Part shown: piece by piece, positions 55,291-64,000 of the stretch | Position numbering within the stretch: the first letter of the stretch is position 1 | Layout of the letters: each line of letters starts with the position of its first letter | Source of the DNA: Liolophura sinensis | Lineage: Eukaryota > Mollusca > Polyplacophora > Chitonida > Chitonidae | Assembly: GCF_032854445.1 (NCBI RefSeq) | Contig: NC_088304.1 | Coordinates: forward strand, 36,257,551-36,321,550 | Direction: 5' to 3' | DNA length: 64,000 bases | Made by a program: the position numbers and the translations under genes | The notes under the pieces: model-generated | The model's database searches: none | Told to the model about the DNA's origin: nothing | The model's input: only the letters and a program-made list of their open reading frames with translations

Positions 55291-56555
55291 CCCTTCAATT
55301 ACATTGATTCCTTTTCTGGGTCCGTGAAAGAAACAAGAAAATCTGGTTTGTCTTTTCTTGGATTTCAGCTGACAGTACACATTCTGTTCTATTATAGTTC
55401 CATTTCCCCCCTCCAGGTGAACTGAACTGTCCCGCTTTGCCCCAACCATTGTGACATATGAAAGAAACGAGAAAATCTGCTTCGCACACATAAAACAGCA
55501 GAGGTTTATTATTTGTTGTTGTCAGCTGACAAGTCCTCAAATGTGATGAAGGAGAATATTATAACTTTAGTAGCGAACTTAAGAAATAAACACATCATAT
55601 CATAGACGTAGTATGTATATATATTTCGTAGTTTACCTCGCTCTGGATTCTGTGCACAGTCTAATATGATGACACAATAGACCCATGCGAAAGCTCTTCT
55701 GCTCTAGATAACCTAAACAGCTTTGTCGTCGTCCATGTTTTAAGTACAGATGAAGGGGACGTCAAGGATCACCCCCTCTATCGTAAAACTGATTCCTGGT
55801 GACCAGAGTTTTAAATTATAATTACAATCGATGTGGTTTGACGTATTATTCCGGTGTTCTTCGCTACTTAAAACCTTTCCAGTTCACCAGTCAATTTGTA
55901 GAATGACTTGTTTCTGTAGAGACAAAGACAGAATTGGCAAACACTTGCTGTAGCGTGCCAGCATTAACTATTTACATACTTCATTAATATTAGTACGAAA
56001 ACCACTTTCAGGCTCTCTCTCTCTGTTAGACTTCATTGTTTCAGCGAACTGATCTCGGGTTTCATAGGTCATCTACTATCGGCAAACAAGGATCTATATA
56101 TAATGGTAACTATTTCTTCATTTGGGGTAATTAGTTTACCGTCATTAGCTTTCATATGCAGTCGAGAAATACAATATAACGTTGAAATGTTCTTTTACAT
56201 ACAACAGATAAAGTCACACAAGACAACCAGTCCTTTGCTGTATTTAGTCCTCTTGTTGATCTTTATTGTTTGTATTGTGAAAGCGAATGATTTTTGACAT
56301 TGTTTTCTTTCCAGGATTTCAAAATGTATAAACTGGTGAGCAGACTCTTTCCAGTTTCTTCACGAAGATGTGTTATTTTATTTTCACATTGTTTTTTTTT
56401 CTCATCTCTCTACGTAAATAAGTTATTTACAGATGCAACTTGAATGAGAAAATAGCACTTGTCTGGTAAACCATTTCTACCATTTCAGGTCAGCTTCGTA
56501 AGTTATAAACTTTGTTCTGAAATACATTCATTGCAGTTTTCCTTGGTGTTCGTCT
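55291..56555. other. Unassigned
   Basis: Two related stretches at 55315-55350 and 55455-55490 ('gaaagaaac-agaaaatctg') look like a short duplication. No gene. Confidence 0.35.
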
Positions 56556-56860
56556 ACAAACCCGGGTCGGGCCATACCAAAGGCATGTAATAAACGGTTC
56601 TTGTTGCTGCTCATCACTGAGAGATTAAAGCAAGGAAACAGGACTGTTTGGTCTATTGGAGGAATAGTATGACTGGCTACGTTGTCATATCCGGTGTCCT
56701 CGGCATGATATTTCAATAACGGCAGCACATGGGCTGGATAGACTCGCCTTTTTACAAGAAGACAGTATATGTACACATATCTAATGACTCCTTGTCGTGA
56801 TATGAATGGAAAAAAATTAAGTACGATGTAAAACACCAAGCATACATATATACTCGCTCG
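56556..56860 (+). mobile_element. SINE-B copy, 5'-truncated
   Basis: Starts at box B ('cccgggtcgggccatacc') and continues with 'gagattaaagcaagg', 'ctaatgactccttgtcg' and 'gatgtaaaacaccaagcat'. Confidence 0.8.
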
Positions 56861-57482
56861 TCCTAGTCTGGTAAATGGATTTACCTATTTTAAAATTGAT
56901 ACAATAAGCGATAAGTGATTCTAGCGTTTTGACTTATTCTTTTACTGAATGTACGGGAAATCGAACACAGAGGTCCGAAGACAAAGTCAGTGTCAGGTGG
57001 GGCCACCCCTGTTTGCACGACGGGCACGTAAACCAACGGCGATCATGATCATGCAGCTGAGCGCTCACAATCTGTCAGTCTTCCCTTGCTGTCTTGACAT
57101 TTGGTTGCACTGCTTGTTGCTGTTCTATGGTATATCCCGTCTGATGAAATCGCTGGTAGCCTGTAATAGTACTGTGGTGACATCTAAACCTTGCTTCTAT
57201 GGCACTTGTAGTCCGGCCAACTTAATCAAGGCAATGATGCGCACCCTTTCCTCGGATGCCAACCGCGGCATTTCTCCCTCGGTGCTATTCCAATGTTATA
57301 GCGATTATGCGGAAAGCCTTTGAATGCCTTCGCTATGTACCACATTACACAAAGTGTAATGACACTTTGATTTTGGTGCTTTGACTAAACGCATGTTTTT
57401 CAGTCCTGTTGCGATTTGGTCACGACTCACACAAACGTTATCAAACCTGACAACACCTTTGGGGTATCCTTAACCCCTAACC
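56861..57482. other. Unassigned
   Basis: The 124-codon frame at 56949-57323 shows no motif I recognise on either strand. Confidence 0.3.
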
Positions 57483-57602
57483 ATGGAGATTTTCTTTATT
57501 ATTGTTTCACTCCGCATTGTTCAGGAGTCCCGAACGTGTTCTGTGGACTGTGATCCAGAACAGATTTGTCCACAATTTTGTTGTAATGGGCACACCTATT
57601 AA
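57483..57602 (+). CDS. Short Cys-rich ORF or exon, interrupted by a SINE
   Basis: A 39-codon frame with a hydrophobic start and then five Cys ('CSVDCDPEQICPQFCCNGHTY' pattern given as C-x3-C-x5-C-x3-CC). The same DNA before the Cys region also reads as a pyrimidine tract plus AG ('cactccgcattgttcag'), so it may instead be an internal exon, weakly like a Kazal/EGF-type piece. The stop codon comes from the tail of the SINE that follows. Too short to classify. Confidence 0.2.
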   Translation: MEIFFIIVSLRIVQESRTCSVDCDPEQICPQFCCNGHTY

Positions 57603-57690
57603 TCTATTCATTTATTGGATTGGAATTTCACGCTTTACTCAAAAATAATTTACTTATACGACGGCGGCCAGCTTTTGGTGAGACAGATCT
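57601..57690 (-). mobile_element. SINE-A fragment (3' end only)
   Basis: Minus orientation: 'ttcatttattggattgg' tail, 'tttactcaaaaataattt', 'acgacggcggccagc'. Confidence 0.7.
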
Positions 57691-58708
57691 TATGGTTTAC
57701 AAAACCCAGGAGAGTTCTAAATAATCTTCAAAAACTAACTGAGGAGGATGAATAGCTCTCCACGAAAACTGTCCTCCCAAGACACTCTACGAGAGTGTTC
57801 GCACGATACCCACTTCATGCCGTACCTTAAAGCCCGTAACGGGAACCCAGACAAAATATAAACTGGCATTTCTGAGTTACTAATCGCTATCCCCATTCAA
57901 TATAATTCAAGCCTTATTGATTTTTACCGGTGATAATTTGACAAACAAGACAGATAAGCTCGATTACTACTTTTTTACGGTTCTCGCAATCGCGACTCAC
58001 AACTCGCTGACCCGACCACATGGTTCCTTGTGTCCCAGCCGGTAGCGCTCGAAGGTTAAATCATATCATGGCTTCTGGCAAAGCAGCCAATGGGTAATGT
58101 AAGGAACGCCACAGTTCTGAGATGGTTGGCCGTGTTGCCAGCTTAGTTTCCGTATTAACCGATCTGAATTTACACATTCGCTAACCTGGAATATAATCAA
58201 ACACAACTAAAACACACTTACTATACACGCAACTGCATAAATCCCAGAAAGGCGAGTACTGTCAGGAGTATATGACATCAGCTAGTTGGCTGTTACATGT
58301 CTGAAATGCCGTCAAATAAAAGGCAATCATTTATCGGTAAATGGCCTCGGCTTACGCAGTATAAACAAAAATGACATTGACCTTGGCGATTACCGCTGAA
58401 CAGTGCAGTGTGACAACCGGTCCTGAATCGGCGGCAAATTAACACAAAATACACAAAGTTACTCGTTAATCCCTGTTTCATCTGTTCATACACTTCCAGA
58501 ATACATGACAACAGTGATCATGCATATCATGGAAAAACAACGATAAAATTACCTGATGACTAGGAGCGATAAGTTGCACATGTTGCCGTGATTTTCGCCA
58601 TGGCGCTCGCTGAATAAAAGAATCATTGAGCTACGTACGCGACTTACGTCATGTGACCTCAAAACAGCTGATCGAACAGCTGATTGCAACATATGATACA
58701 GTGACAAT
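57691..58708. other. Unassigned
   Basis: No gene or repeat family identified. Confidence 0.3.
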
Positions 58709-59113
58709 CTATACACTTACAAATAACCAATACAACGTAGTCAGACCGGTCTGCCCGGTCACACCTATATATTCGTGTAAAAAATAAATGTGGACGTCGG
58801 CGTTAGTGCACAGAGATTTTCTATCAATTTTAAGTTCCGTTAAGCTTGAAGTTTTAGTCGACTGTTTACCCCATAGTAACCAGATCTTTCCAAGCCCAAC
58901 AAGCTCTATTCCTCTCGTAGCTTCAGATGAAAAATAGCAAGAGCAGATGCTGCCACCCTTCCCTCTTTTTCTGTAAATCCATGTCTTTCTGAGGGTCAAA
59001 TTGTCTGGAAATTTAAGCAAAAAATAGCTCCAAGGTTCTTCAACGACCTGTTTCTTCAACCGTATGCAGAGCAGCAAACACTTTTGAAAGAAGTTCGATA
59101 TGATTGTTGTCAC
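58709..59113 (-). CDS. ORF with THAP-like zinc-finger features
   Basis: 134 codons. Residues 12-60 or so run 'KCLLLC', 'YFLLKFPDN', 'RKTWIYRKRG', 'ICSCYFSSEA', which follows the C-x(2-4)-C ... FP ... RxxW ... CSxHF plan of THAP domains, except that the final zinc-binding His is Tyr. THAP domains occur in host regulators and in P-type transposases. The missing ligand and lack of a clear continuation suggest a decayed copy or a coincidence. Confidence 0.3.
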   Translation of the reverse strand: MTTIISNFFQKCLLLCIRLKKQVVEEPWSYFLLKFPDNLTLRKTWIYRKRGKGGSICSCYFSSEATRGIELVGLGKIWLLWGKQSTKTSSLTELKIDRKSLCTNADVHIYFLHEYIGVTGQTGLTTLYWLFVSV

Positions 59114-59265
59114 TTTTCTGGCTTTTTTAACACTGACACCTCGTATTGGTTGGATTTATGAGGTAATTCGGCAGAGACTACCGAGTGTTGGCGGGAAATA
59201 TGCATAAAACAAGTATCTCATTATCTGATGATCTTAAGTGCCATATTACTCCGAATGATGTAAGG

Positions 59266-59470
59266 GGCCTCCGTGGCTCATTGGTTAGCGCCCTAGTGCA
59301 GCGTGATGACCCAGCAATCTCTCACCAATGCGGTCGCTGTGAGTTCAAATCCAGCCCATGCTGGCTTCCTCTCCGGCCGTATGTTGGAAGGTCCAGCAAC
59401 CTGCGGATGGTCGTGGGTTTCCTCCGGACTCTGAACGGTTTCCACTCACCATAATATTTATTGCTCACTC
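59266..59470 (+). mobile_element. SINE-A copy, near full
   Basis: Head 'gcctccgtggctcattgg' with 'gtgagttcaaatccagc' box B, body to 'ctcaccataatatt'. The 3' end is replaced by unrelated sequence after about 59465. Confidence 0.88.
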
Positions 59471-60033
59471 AAAGTTGCGCACACAAGATGCATAGATATA
59501 TATGTGGAATTCTACACAGAATTTACTATTCATTTGACCTAGGGCAGTGGGAAAGATATTCCTCTATTCCATGTCCCCGCTTCGTTTACTCAAGTCTATG
59601 AGACTATCTTGTTGGCGAAATTTTGTTTCAAGCATTGCGTCAAAAACACACAAGGTCTGTAAACATGGTTAAGAAATTTAAGGGCAAACATTATAGAGCA
59701 GAAGTCTAGGCCTTGATAGAAAGAGATAATGTATTAACATGTCAATATGATAAGGCTAATGAACTAACGAAACTAAACCGACGGCCAGGAGGAAAGTTAC
59801 GACTCCGTGAGTTCAATTTAACCAGCCTTTTCAGCAACATTAGTACCAAATTATTGTAGGAAAACATTGCACGAAGCATATTCCCAAGCATCATATACTC
59901 CCACACGTTTTGAGACAACGAAAAAATTGAAAAATCACGTGGCCCATGCACGGCCGCAACTGCCCATGTAATTGTATAAAAACGATACACACAGTGTGCT
60001 GGACTTGCACACTGACTAAAAACCACCAAAGTA

Positions 60034-61043
60034 ATGCCTCGATTGACTCCAGAACAACGCGAGAGGGTCCTGGGTATGGTATCCATGGGAGCCACCCATG
60101 CCCACATTGCAAGGACCTTCGGCTGCTCGCGTGTAACTGTGCCAGACTTGATGCAACGTTACAGACAGACAAGACAGACATATGACAGGCCAAGAGCAGG
60201 CAGGCCTAGGGTAACTACGCCAAGAGAAGACGGGTACCTGCGCACCTTACACCTGAGGAACTGTTTCCTGACAGTGACGTCATCGTCAATCAATGCCTTA
60301 GGTCACCGGGTCAGTCGGCAGACCGCGTCCACGAGACTCTTGGCTCAGGGAATTAGGGCCTATCGACCATTCAGAGGGCAGTTGTTGACAGCCGGACATC
60401 GTCGCCAAAAGTTGCGATGGGCTCGAATTGTTCGCCTTGGCAGCGACGTGACTGGCAACGTGTTGTTCTCAGGGATGAAAGCCGCTTCTGCCTGTTCCGA
60501 ACCGATGGCAGACAGTGAGTTTATCGTCAAACGGCTGCATAATGCGTCCAGGAGGTTGTCCCGTTTTGTGGCGGCAGCGTGATGGTGTGTGTGGGGGGGG
60601 GGGGGGGGATTCGTCGAGAGGAAAGGACTCCAATGGTCATCATCTACGGGAACCTAACAGCTAAACGTTACGTGGATGAAATTCTACGTCCTGTAGTCCT
60701 GCCATTCCTTCAACAGCAGCCACATGGTGTCCTGTATCAGCATGACAACGCCAGACCCCATACAGCTTGAGTTGTGCAGAACTTCTTGGACGCCAACGAC
60801 GTCAACGCCTTGCCGGAGCCTGCACGCTCCCCTGATATGTCCCCCATAGAACACCTTTGGGATATCATGGGTCGTCGAGTAAGACAACAGCCACACCTTG
60901 CAGCCAAACGTCAAGAACTGGCGTTCGTTCTCCAAGATGAATGGCAATGAATCCCACGTCATCTCATCAGACGACTGACTTTTTCTATGCGTCGGAGAGT
61001 TTTTGTATGCAATTCAGTAAGAGGTGACTACACGCGATATTGA
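60034..61043 (+). pseudogene. Second Tc1/mariner transposase, broken
   Basis: Reads 'MPRLTPEQRERVLGM', a GRPR linker ('RAGRPRVTTP'), then after a frame shift 'LRDESRFCLFR' (first Asp), 'YQHDNARPHTA' (second Asp), 'SPDMSPIEHLWD' (Glu, 34 residues later) and a C-terminus at 61041-61043. Stops follow 'GRQ' and 'ARPHTA' (tga), and another lies in 'DEWQ*IP'. A 16-base G run at 60593-60608 shifts the frame. Related to but distinct from the copy at 19823. Unlike that copy, it keeps the catalytic DDE residues but not the frame. Inverted repeats could not be found. Confidence 0.85.
60593..60608 (+). repeat. G16 homopolymer
   Basis: Sixteen consecutive G after a (TG) run inside the transposase pseudogene. 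It is prone to length error in replication and sequencing. Confidence 0.95.
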
Positions 61044-61369
61044 TTGGTTTTGATATTGACTGATTTTGTAAATAATCAACTTTTTGTATACTCTGCTCAT
61101 TGTTAACCAAGATGGAATGGCTATTTTTCTAACCCTGCTCTGTTTGTTCACTTTTAAAATGATCTGAGGGCTGCTTTGTCCGTTCTTACTGAAGACTTTC
61201 AATATCTAAAGTCATTGGTCTCTTCAATATATTAAACTTCAGTCATTCTGTTTTTGGCTTTGGCAAAATAAATTGATTTGAACTCTTTGTAAAGTTTGTA
61301 TATCGAAGAAATCTCCTTCTGGTAACTATTCTTCGGAATTCCAACATATTAAAATGAAAAGATGAAAAT
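61044..61369. other. 3' flank of Tc1 pseudogene
   Basis: Probably contains the right end of the element ('tggttttgatattgactg' region), but no matching left inverted repeat was identified. Confidence 0.3.
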
Positions 61370-61631
61370 TACATTGTCCGTCAATAAATATAATAAACCT
61401 TTTAGCATCGATGAACTTAAAACAGCTTTTAAAAAGGCATACGACAATGCGTATGGTCCTGTTTTGTTATAAATTTCTGAACCATTTCCGAGCCACTTGA
61501 GACTGTATTGGACTTACTTAATAATATTTGGACAAGTGGTAATTTCTGGCCGTCATAGAGTGAGGCGTGTATTATCCGGGTTCTGTAAGATTATGTGTCT
61601 ATAAGATTTTGGAATGGATGATTGATGATAG

Positions 61632-62010
61632 GCCCATTTGGGAGACTCGGGATCACACCCGGGTCGGTTCATACCAAAGACTTTAGTGAGTAAGTGTTTT
61701 GGGATTAACGTCATACTTAACCAAAGACTTCGAAAATGGTACTTGTCGCTGCCTCGCTTGGCGCTCCGCACTGAGACGTTAGAGCAAAGAAACAGGATTG
61801 TTTGGCCCGTTGTCAGTATAATGTGACTGGAGGGGGTGTCATTTCTGGTGTATCTGGCATGATACGTCAGTGGCGGAAGCACTTTGGATTCTCCACTGGC
61901 ACAAGACAGTACATGTATATAATATGTACACACACCTGATGACACATCGACGTCATATGGCTGAAAAACTGTTAAAGTATACGACGTTAAAACCCAAGCA
62001 TTCATCCTTT
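61632..62010 (+). mobile_element. SINE-B copy inserted in the LINE fragment
   Basis: 'gatcacacccgggtcgg' box B, then 'cttgtcgctgcctcgc', 'ggaggggtgtcatttctgg' and 'gacgttaaaacccaagcat' with an ATTC-type tail. It carries its own nested insertion at 61684-61719. Confidence 0.85.
61684..61719 (-). mobile_element. 36-bp SINE-B tail inserted inside SINE-B, 11-bp target duplication
   Basis: The 36 bases are the reverse complement of the SINE-B 3' end ('taagtatgacgttaatccc...'). They are flanked by perfect repeats 'accaaagactt' at 61673-61683 and 61720-61730. Removing the insert and one repeat restores the SINE-B sequence seen at 44520-44540. This is an extreme 5'-truncated retrotransposition. Confidence 0.85.
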
Positions 62011-62461
62011 CATTTTTGAGTGACTTGTCTGGTTTCTTCAGATCAAGTTACTTTGTAATATACAAGTCGTTATCGTCTGTTCACTTTTATACATGATGGT
62101 TTTTGATAATGAACATGTATGGGCGATATTTTCGATCTTGAAAAAGCGTAGGTTGCTGCCTGGAAATATGTTATGTTAAAAGACTAGTCAGACCGTAAGC
62201 CTTAAAGGCCCTGATCGTCAGTTTACGTTTTAAATGGAAACCACTCATTCCGATACGTATGGACAGGGGTGTGTCCAGGGCAGTATTCTACCACCTACTC
62301 TGTTTAGCGTCAAAATTAATAACTTATTAAAAATATATGAATTTACATTCACTCCCTCCCGTCATCTTCCAATCAGGCAACAACAGACGTATGTAGAACG
62401 CCATCGCGTTATATTGCCAATATCAAGTTGCATCTGAACAATATGAAATAGACTTGCAACC

Positions 62462-62640
62462 TAGAGAGTAAATCCAGAACAGCGACGACAGCATGACAGA
62501 TAACACGTGGGTGAAAGGTAACCGCTGAAATAAGGCCTTTTGACAACTTCAGTTAGGACTGTATTCTAACTGTTAATGTAAATGTAGAAGTAGTAGCAGG
62601 TTATGTGCCCCCTTGGCACCACGGCTTAAGCAGAATTTGG
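62462..62640 (-). repeat. R1 repeat, partial
   Basis: Minus orientation: 'cagaacagcgacgacag', 'gaaataaggccttttgac', 'cttggcaccacggcttaag'. Confidence 0.65.
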
Positions 62641-62651
62641 AAAGAAAAGCT

Positions 62652-62832
62652 CATTGCGGCCGCTATGAGTTCGTGTTATCTTTCTCTCCGGGCGTACATG
62701 GGAAGGTCTTCCAGCAACCTGCGTATGATGATGGGTTTCTCCCGAACCCGCCCCCCACCCCACCCCCTCCCTCCTCCCAACCATAACGCTGGCCCTCAAT
62801 ATATAAGGAAACTATTCTTGAGTAAATAAATG
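62652..62832 (+). mobile_element. SINE-A copy, 5'-truncated
   Basis: 'gcggccgctatgagttcg', 'cgggcgtacatgggaagg', 'ccagcaacctgcgtatg', a C-rich expansion at 62748-62778, 'caaccataacgctgg' and 'ttcttgagtaaataaatg'. Confidence 0.85.
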
Positions 62833-63196
62833 ACTGCGGAAATCAATGGACTGGATTTGGATGATAGAGATTTATTAAATGGAATACACGCAAGATATTC
62901 ACGCAAGAGACCACGCAGCTGAGTAAAACATTGTGACAAACATGACGTTTCCAGACAGGCCTGTGTACATAGTCAGCTAAAACAGTCAGTTAAAATACGA
63001 AAGTCATGTTTGTATCAAAGTCTATATAACCTATAGAATTGTTTTGGCATATAGATGAACACGCCATGTATATGTATCAAGAAGTTGGAAGAAGATAAGT
63101 ACAAATTGATGTTCTTCATATCACGATGACACCGATATGAACATTTCAGTCTGGATGATCATATGGTATTCACTGGATACCGCGAACGCATGATTT

Positions 63197-63429
63197 TTAG
63201 TATGTATCTATGACCCAGACTTTTGAACCTAGAACAGAAGTAGCGCCCTTGGCTGTTGCTCTTTTCTTATCACAATAAAGAGCACATGTTTCATGAGGAA
63301 AATGGTTGAACATTTCGCAGCAATTGTTTTGAGAGCAGAATCGCGCACAGTCTGTCATTGTGCCAGTAAGTATGAGGTCTGGTTTGGCCTTAAGTTTTGG
63401 ATTAAACCGTCTGTTAATGTGTTTTATAC
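63197..63429 (-). CDS. PAN/apple-like Cys-rich secreted protein, last exon
   Basis: Acceptor 'gttttaattttcag' (AG at 63431-63430), then two bases completing a Gly codon and 76 residues to TAA 63199-63197. 'TMTDCARFCSQNNCCEMFN' with 'ETCALYC' has the Cys spacing and hydrophobic pattern of a PAN/apple module, which binds proteins or glycans outside the cell. The phase matches the small exon at 63768-63712. There is no initiator Met in the exon. Family assignment is by pattern only. Confidence 0.55.
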
Positions 63430-63711
63430 CTGAAAATTAAAACAAAATTTATCTCGTAAGTGCAATTAAGCAGTCCTAGGATATCGATATAAACATTCCC
63501 GTGCACGGTTGATAAGTTGCCGTTTGCTTTATGTACTATTTTGTAAATTAATTAACACTTTGGATGTAATCTTTAGAGACGAAGATCGGCTAATCTTATT
63601 TGTTCTCAAAACAAAATTGTAACATATTTCCATATCATTTCATTATCACTCAAATAAATGAAAAGGTGAAACAAAACAATAGCTTACTGAAACTCAACTG
63701 TTAAAACGTAC

Positions 63712-63768
63712 CCTTATAGCGATGCTGTTTTGGCTGACTGACTGGTTTTGCCAACATCAATGTTGTAC
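63712..63768 (-). CDS. PAN-like gene, penultimate exon (57 nt)
   Basis: Lies between 'atgttttttcatag' and 'aagg|gtacgt'. Read in the phase demanded by the next exon it encodes 18 full codons ending 'QPKQHRYK', without a stop. The rest of the gene lies beyond the right edge. Confidence 0.45.
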
Positions 63769-64000
63769 CTATGAAAAAACATGAGGTAAGTAATAACGAA
63801 TAATGTTTAAATATTGTAGTAGCGGTATGCTACGTGTAATTCGGACAAACAGCCGTCTTTAACGTTAATAAACACTAAGAGAAAAGATTGACTCAAAATT
63901 CTGAGTGATGTAATTTAGCTCATTCAACTCATATTTCATCTGTAACTCATCTGTTATATTATTGACTCACTTGGTTAGTTCGAAAACTCACATGAGTGTT
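63769..64000. other. Right edge, probable intron of the PAN-like gene
   Basis: AT-rich. 'actcat'-type words recur in the last 120 bases but do not form a regular array. Confidence 0.35.

Larger units (their letters stand above)
61370..62440 (+). pseudogene. Jockey-like LINE reverse transcriptase, fragmented
   Basis: 61377-61630 reads 'YNKPFSIDELKTAFKKA' and 'YDNAYGP', the N-terminal RT region. The sequence resumes after a SINE-B at about 62035 with 'FDLEKA-AAWKYV' (motif A area, about 62133-62170) and 'CVQGSILPPTLFSVKIN' (motif B, 62270-62320). The YxDD motif is not reached. Frames change repeatedly and segments are missing. Confidence 0.65.

Noticed and set aside
59742-60193. Minus-strand ORFs over the start of the second Tc1 element
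   Set aside because: They are the antisense shadow of the transposase coding region, which is identified by its motifs on the plus strand.

Overview
The window is animal nuclear DNA, most likely from a mollusc, with another lophotrochozoan such as a brachiopod not excluded. The evidence is spliced genes with good GT/AG junctions, short exons in long AT-rich introns, and many copies of tRNA-derived SINEs of the kind I associate with bivalves and gastropods. There are no bacterial operons. Host coding sequence is about 3-4% of the window; identifiable mobile elements and tandem repeats fill much of the rest.

Host genes. (1) A last exon of an UNC93-like membrane protein (+, 10487-10716), running off to exons I could not find. 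(2) The best gene is a complete three-exon core-2/I-branching beta-1,6-N-acetylglucosaminyltransferase (GCNT family) on the minus strand, spread over 17.3 kb (31405 to 14150). It joins in phase to 417 residues, with nine luminal cysteines and the Pro-Asp-Glu active-site motif. It converges on the UNC93-like gene. (3) A two-exon candidate small secreted protein (+, 36360-36975). (4) A somatomedin-B-domain gene fragment (-, 49857-49136) with two frame shifts, cut off by repeats. (5) A terminal-exon pair of a cysteine-rich PAN/apple-like protein at the right edge (-, 63768-63197). Weaker candidates: a THAP-like ORF near 58.9 kb, a terminal exon near 50.3 kb and a short Cys-rich ORF at 57.5 kb.

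Mobile DNA. 5.7-8.3 kb: a decayed PIF/Harbinger element with transposase and a convergent Myb/SANT-like partner. 16.3-18.4 kb and at least five other places: copies of one reverse-transcriptase element related to Penelope-like elements. 18.4-21.2 kb: two abutting minisatellites (65 bp and 42 bp units), the second split by a Tc1/mariner element with perfect inverted repeats, an exact TA target duplication and an open transposase frame whose second catalytic Asp is Glu. 32.6-34.2 kb: a decayed transposon-type ORF. 38.9-41.2 kb: the 5' part of an L1-like LINE. 41.9-43.6 kb and 61.4-62.4 kb: jockey-like LINE pieces. 60.0-61.0 kb: a second, broken Tc1 element. About 15 copies of SINE-A, four of SINE-B, and a dispersed/tandem repeat of roughly 350 bp called R1 here are scattered throughout.

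How it fits together: much of the repeat build-up lies inside the two long introns of the GCNT gene, yet its splice sites and frame are intact. The 44-63 kb part is almost all nested and truncated repeats. I did not find a new defence or biosynthetic system. The most informative items are the intact host gene across this repeat load, the Asp-to-Glu transposase, the nested 36-bp SINE insertion with its 11-bp target duplication, and the repeat-bounded SMB gene.
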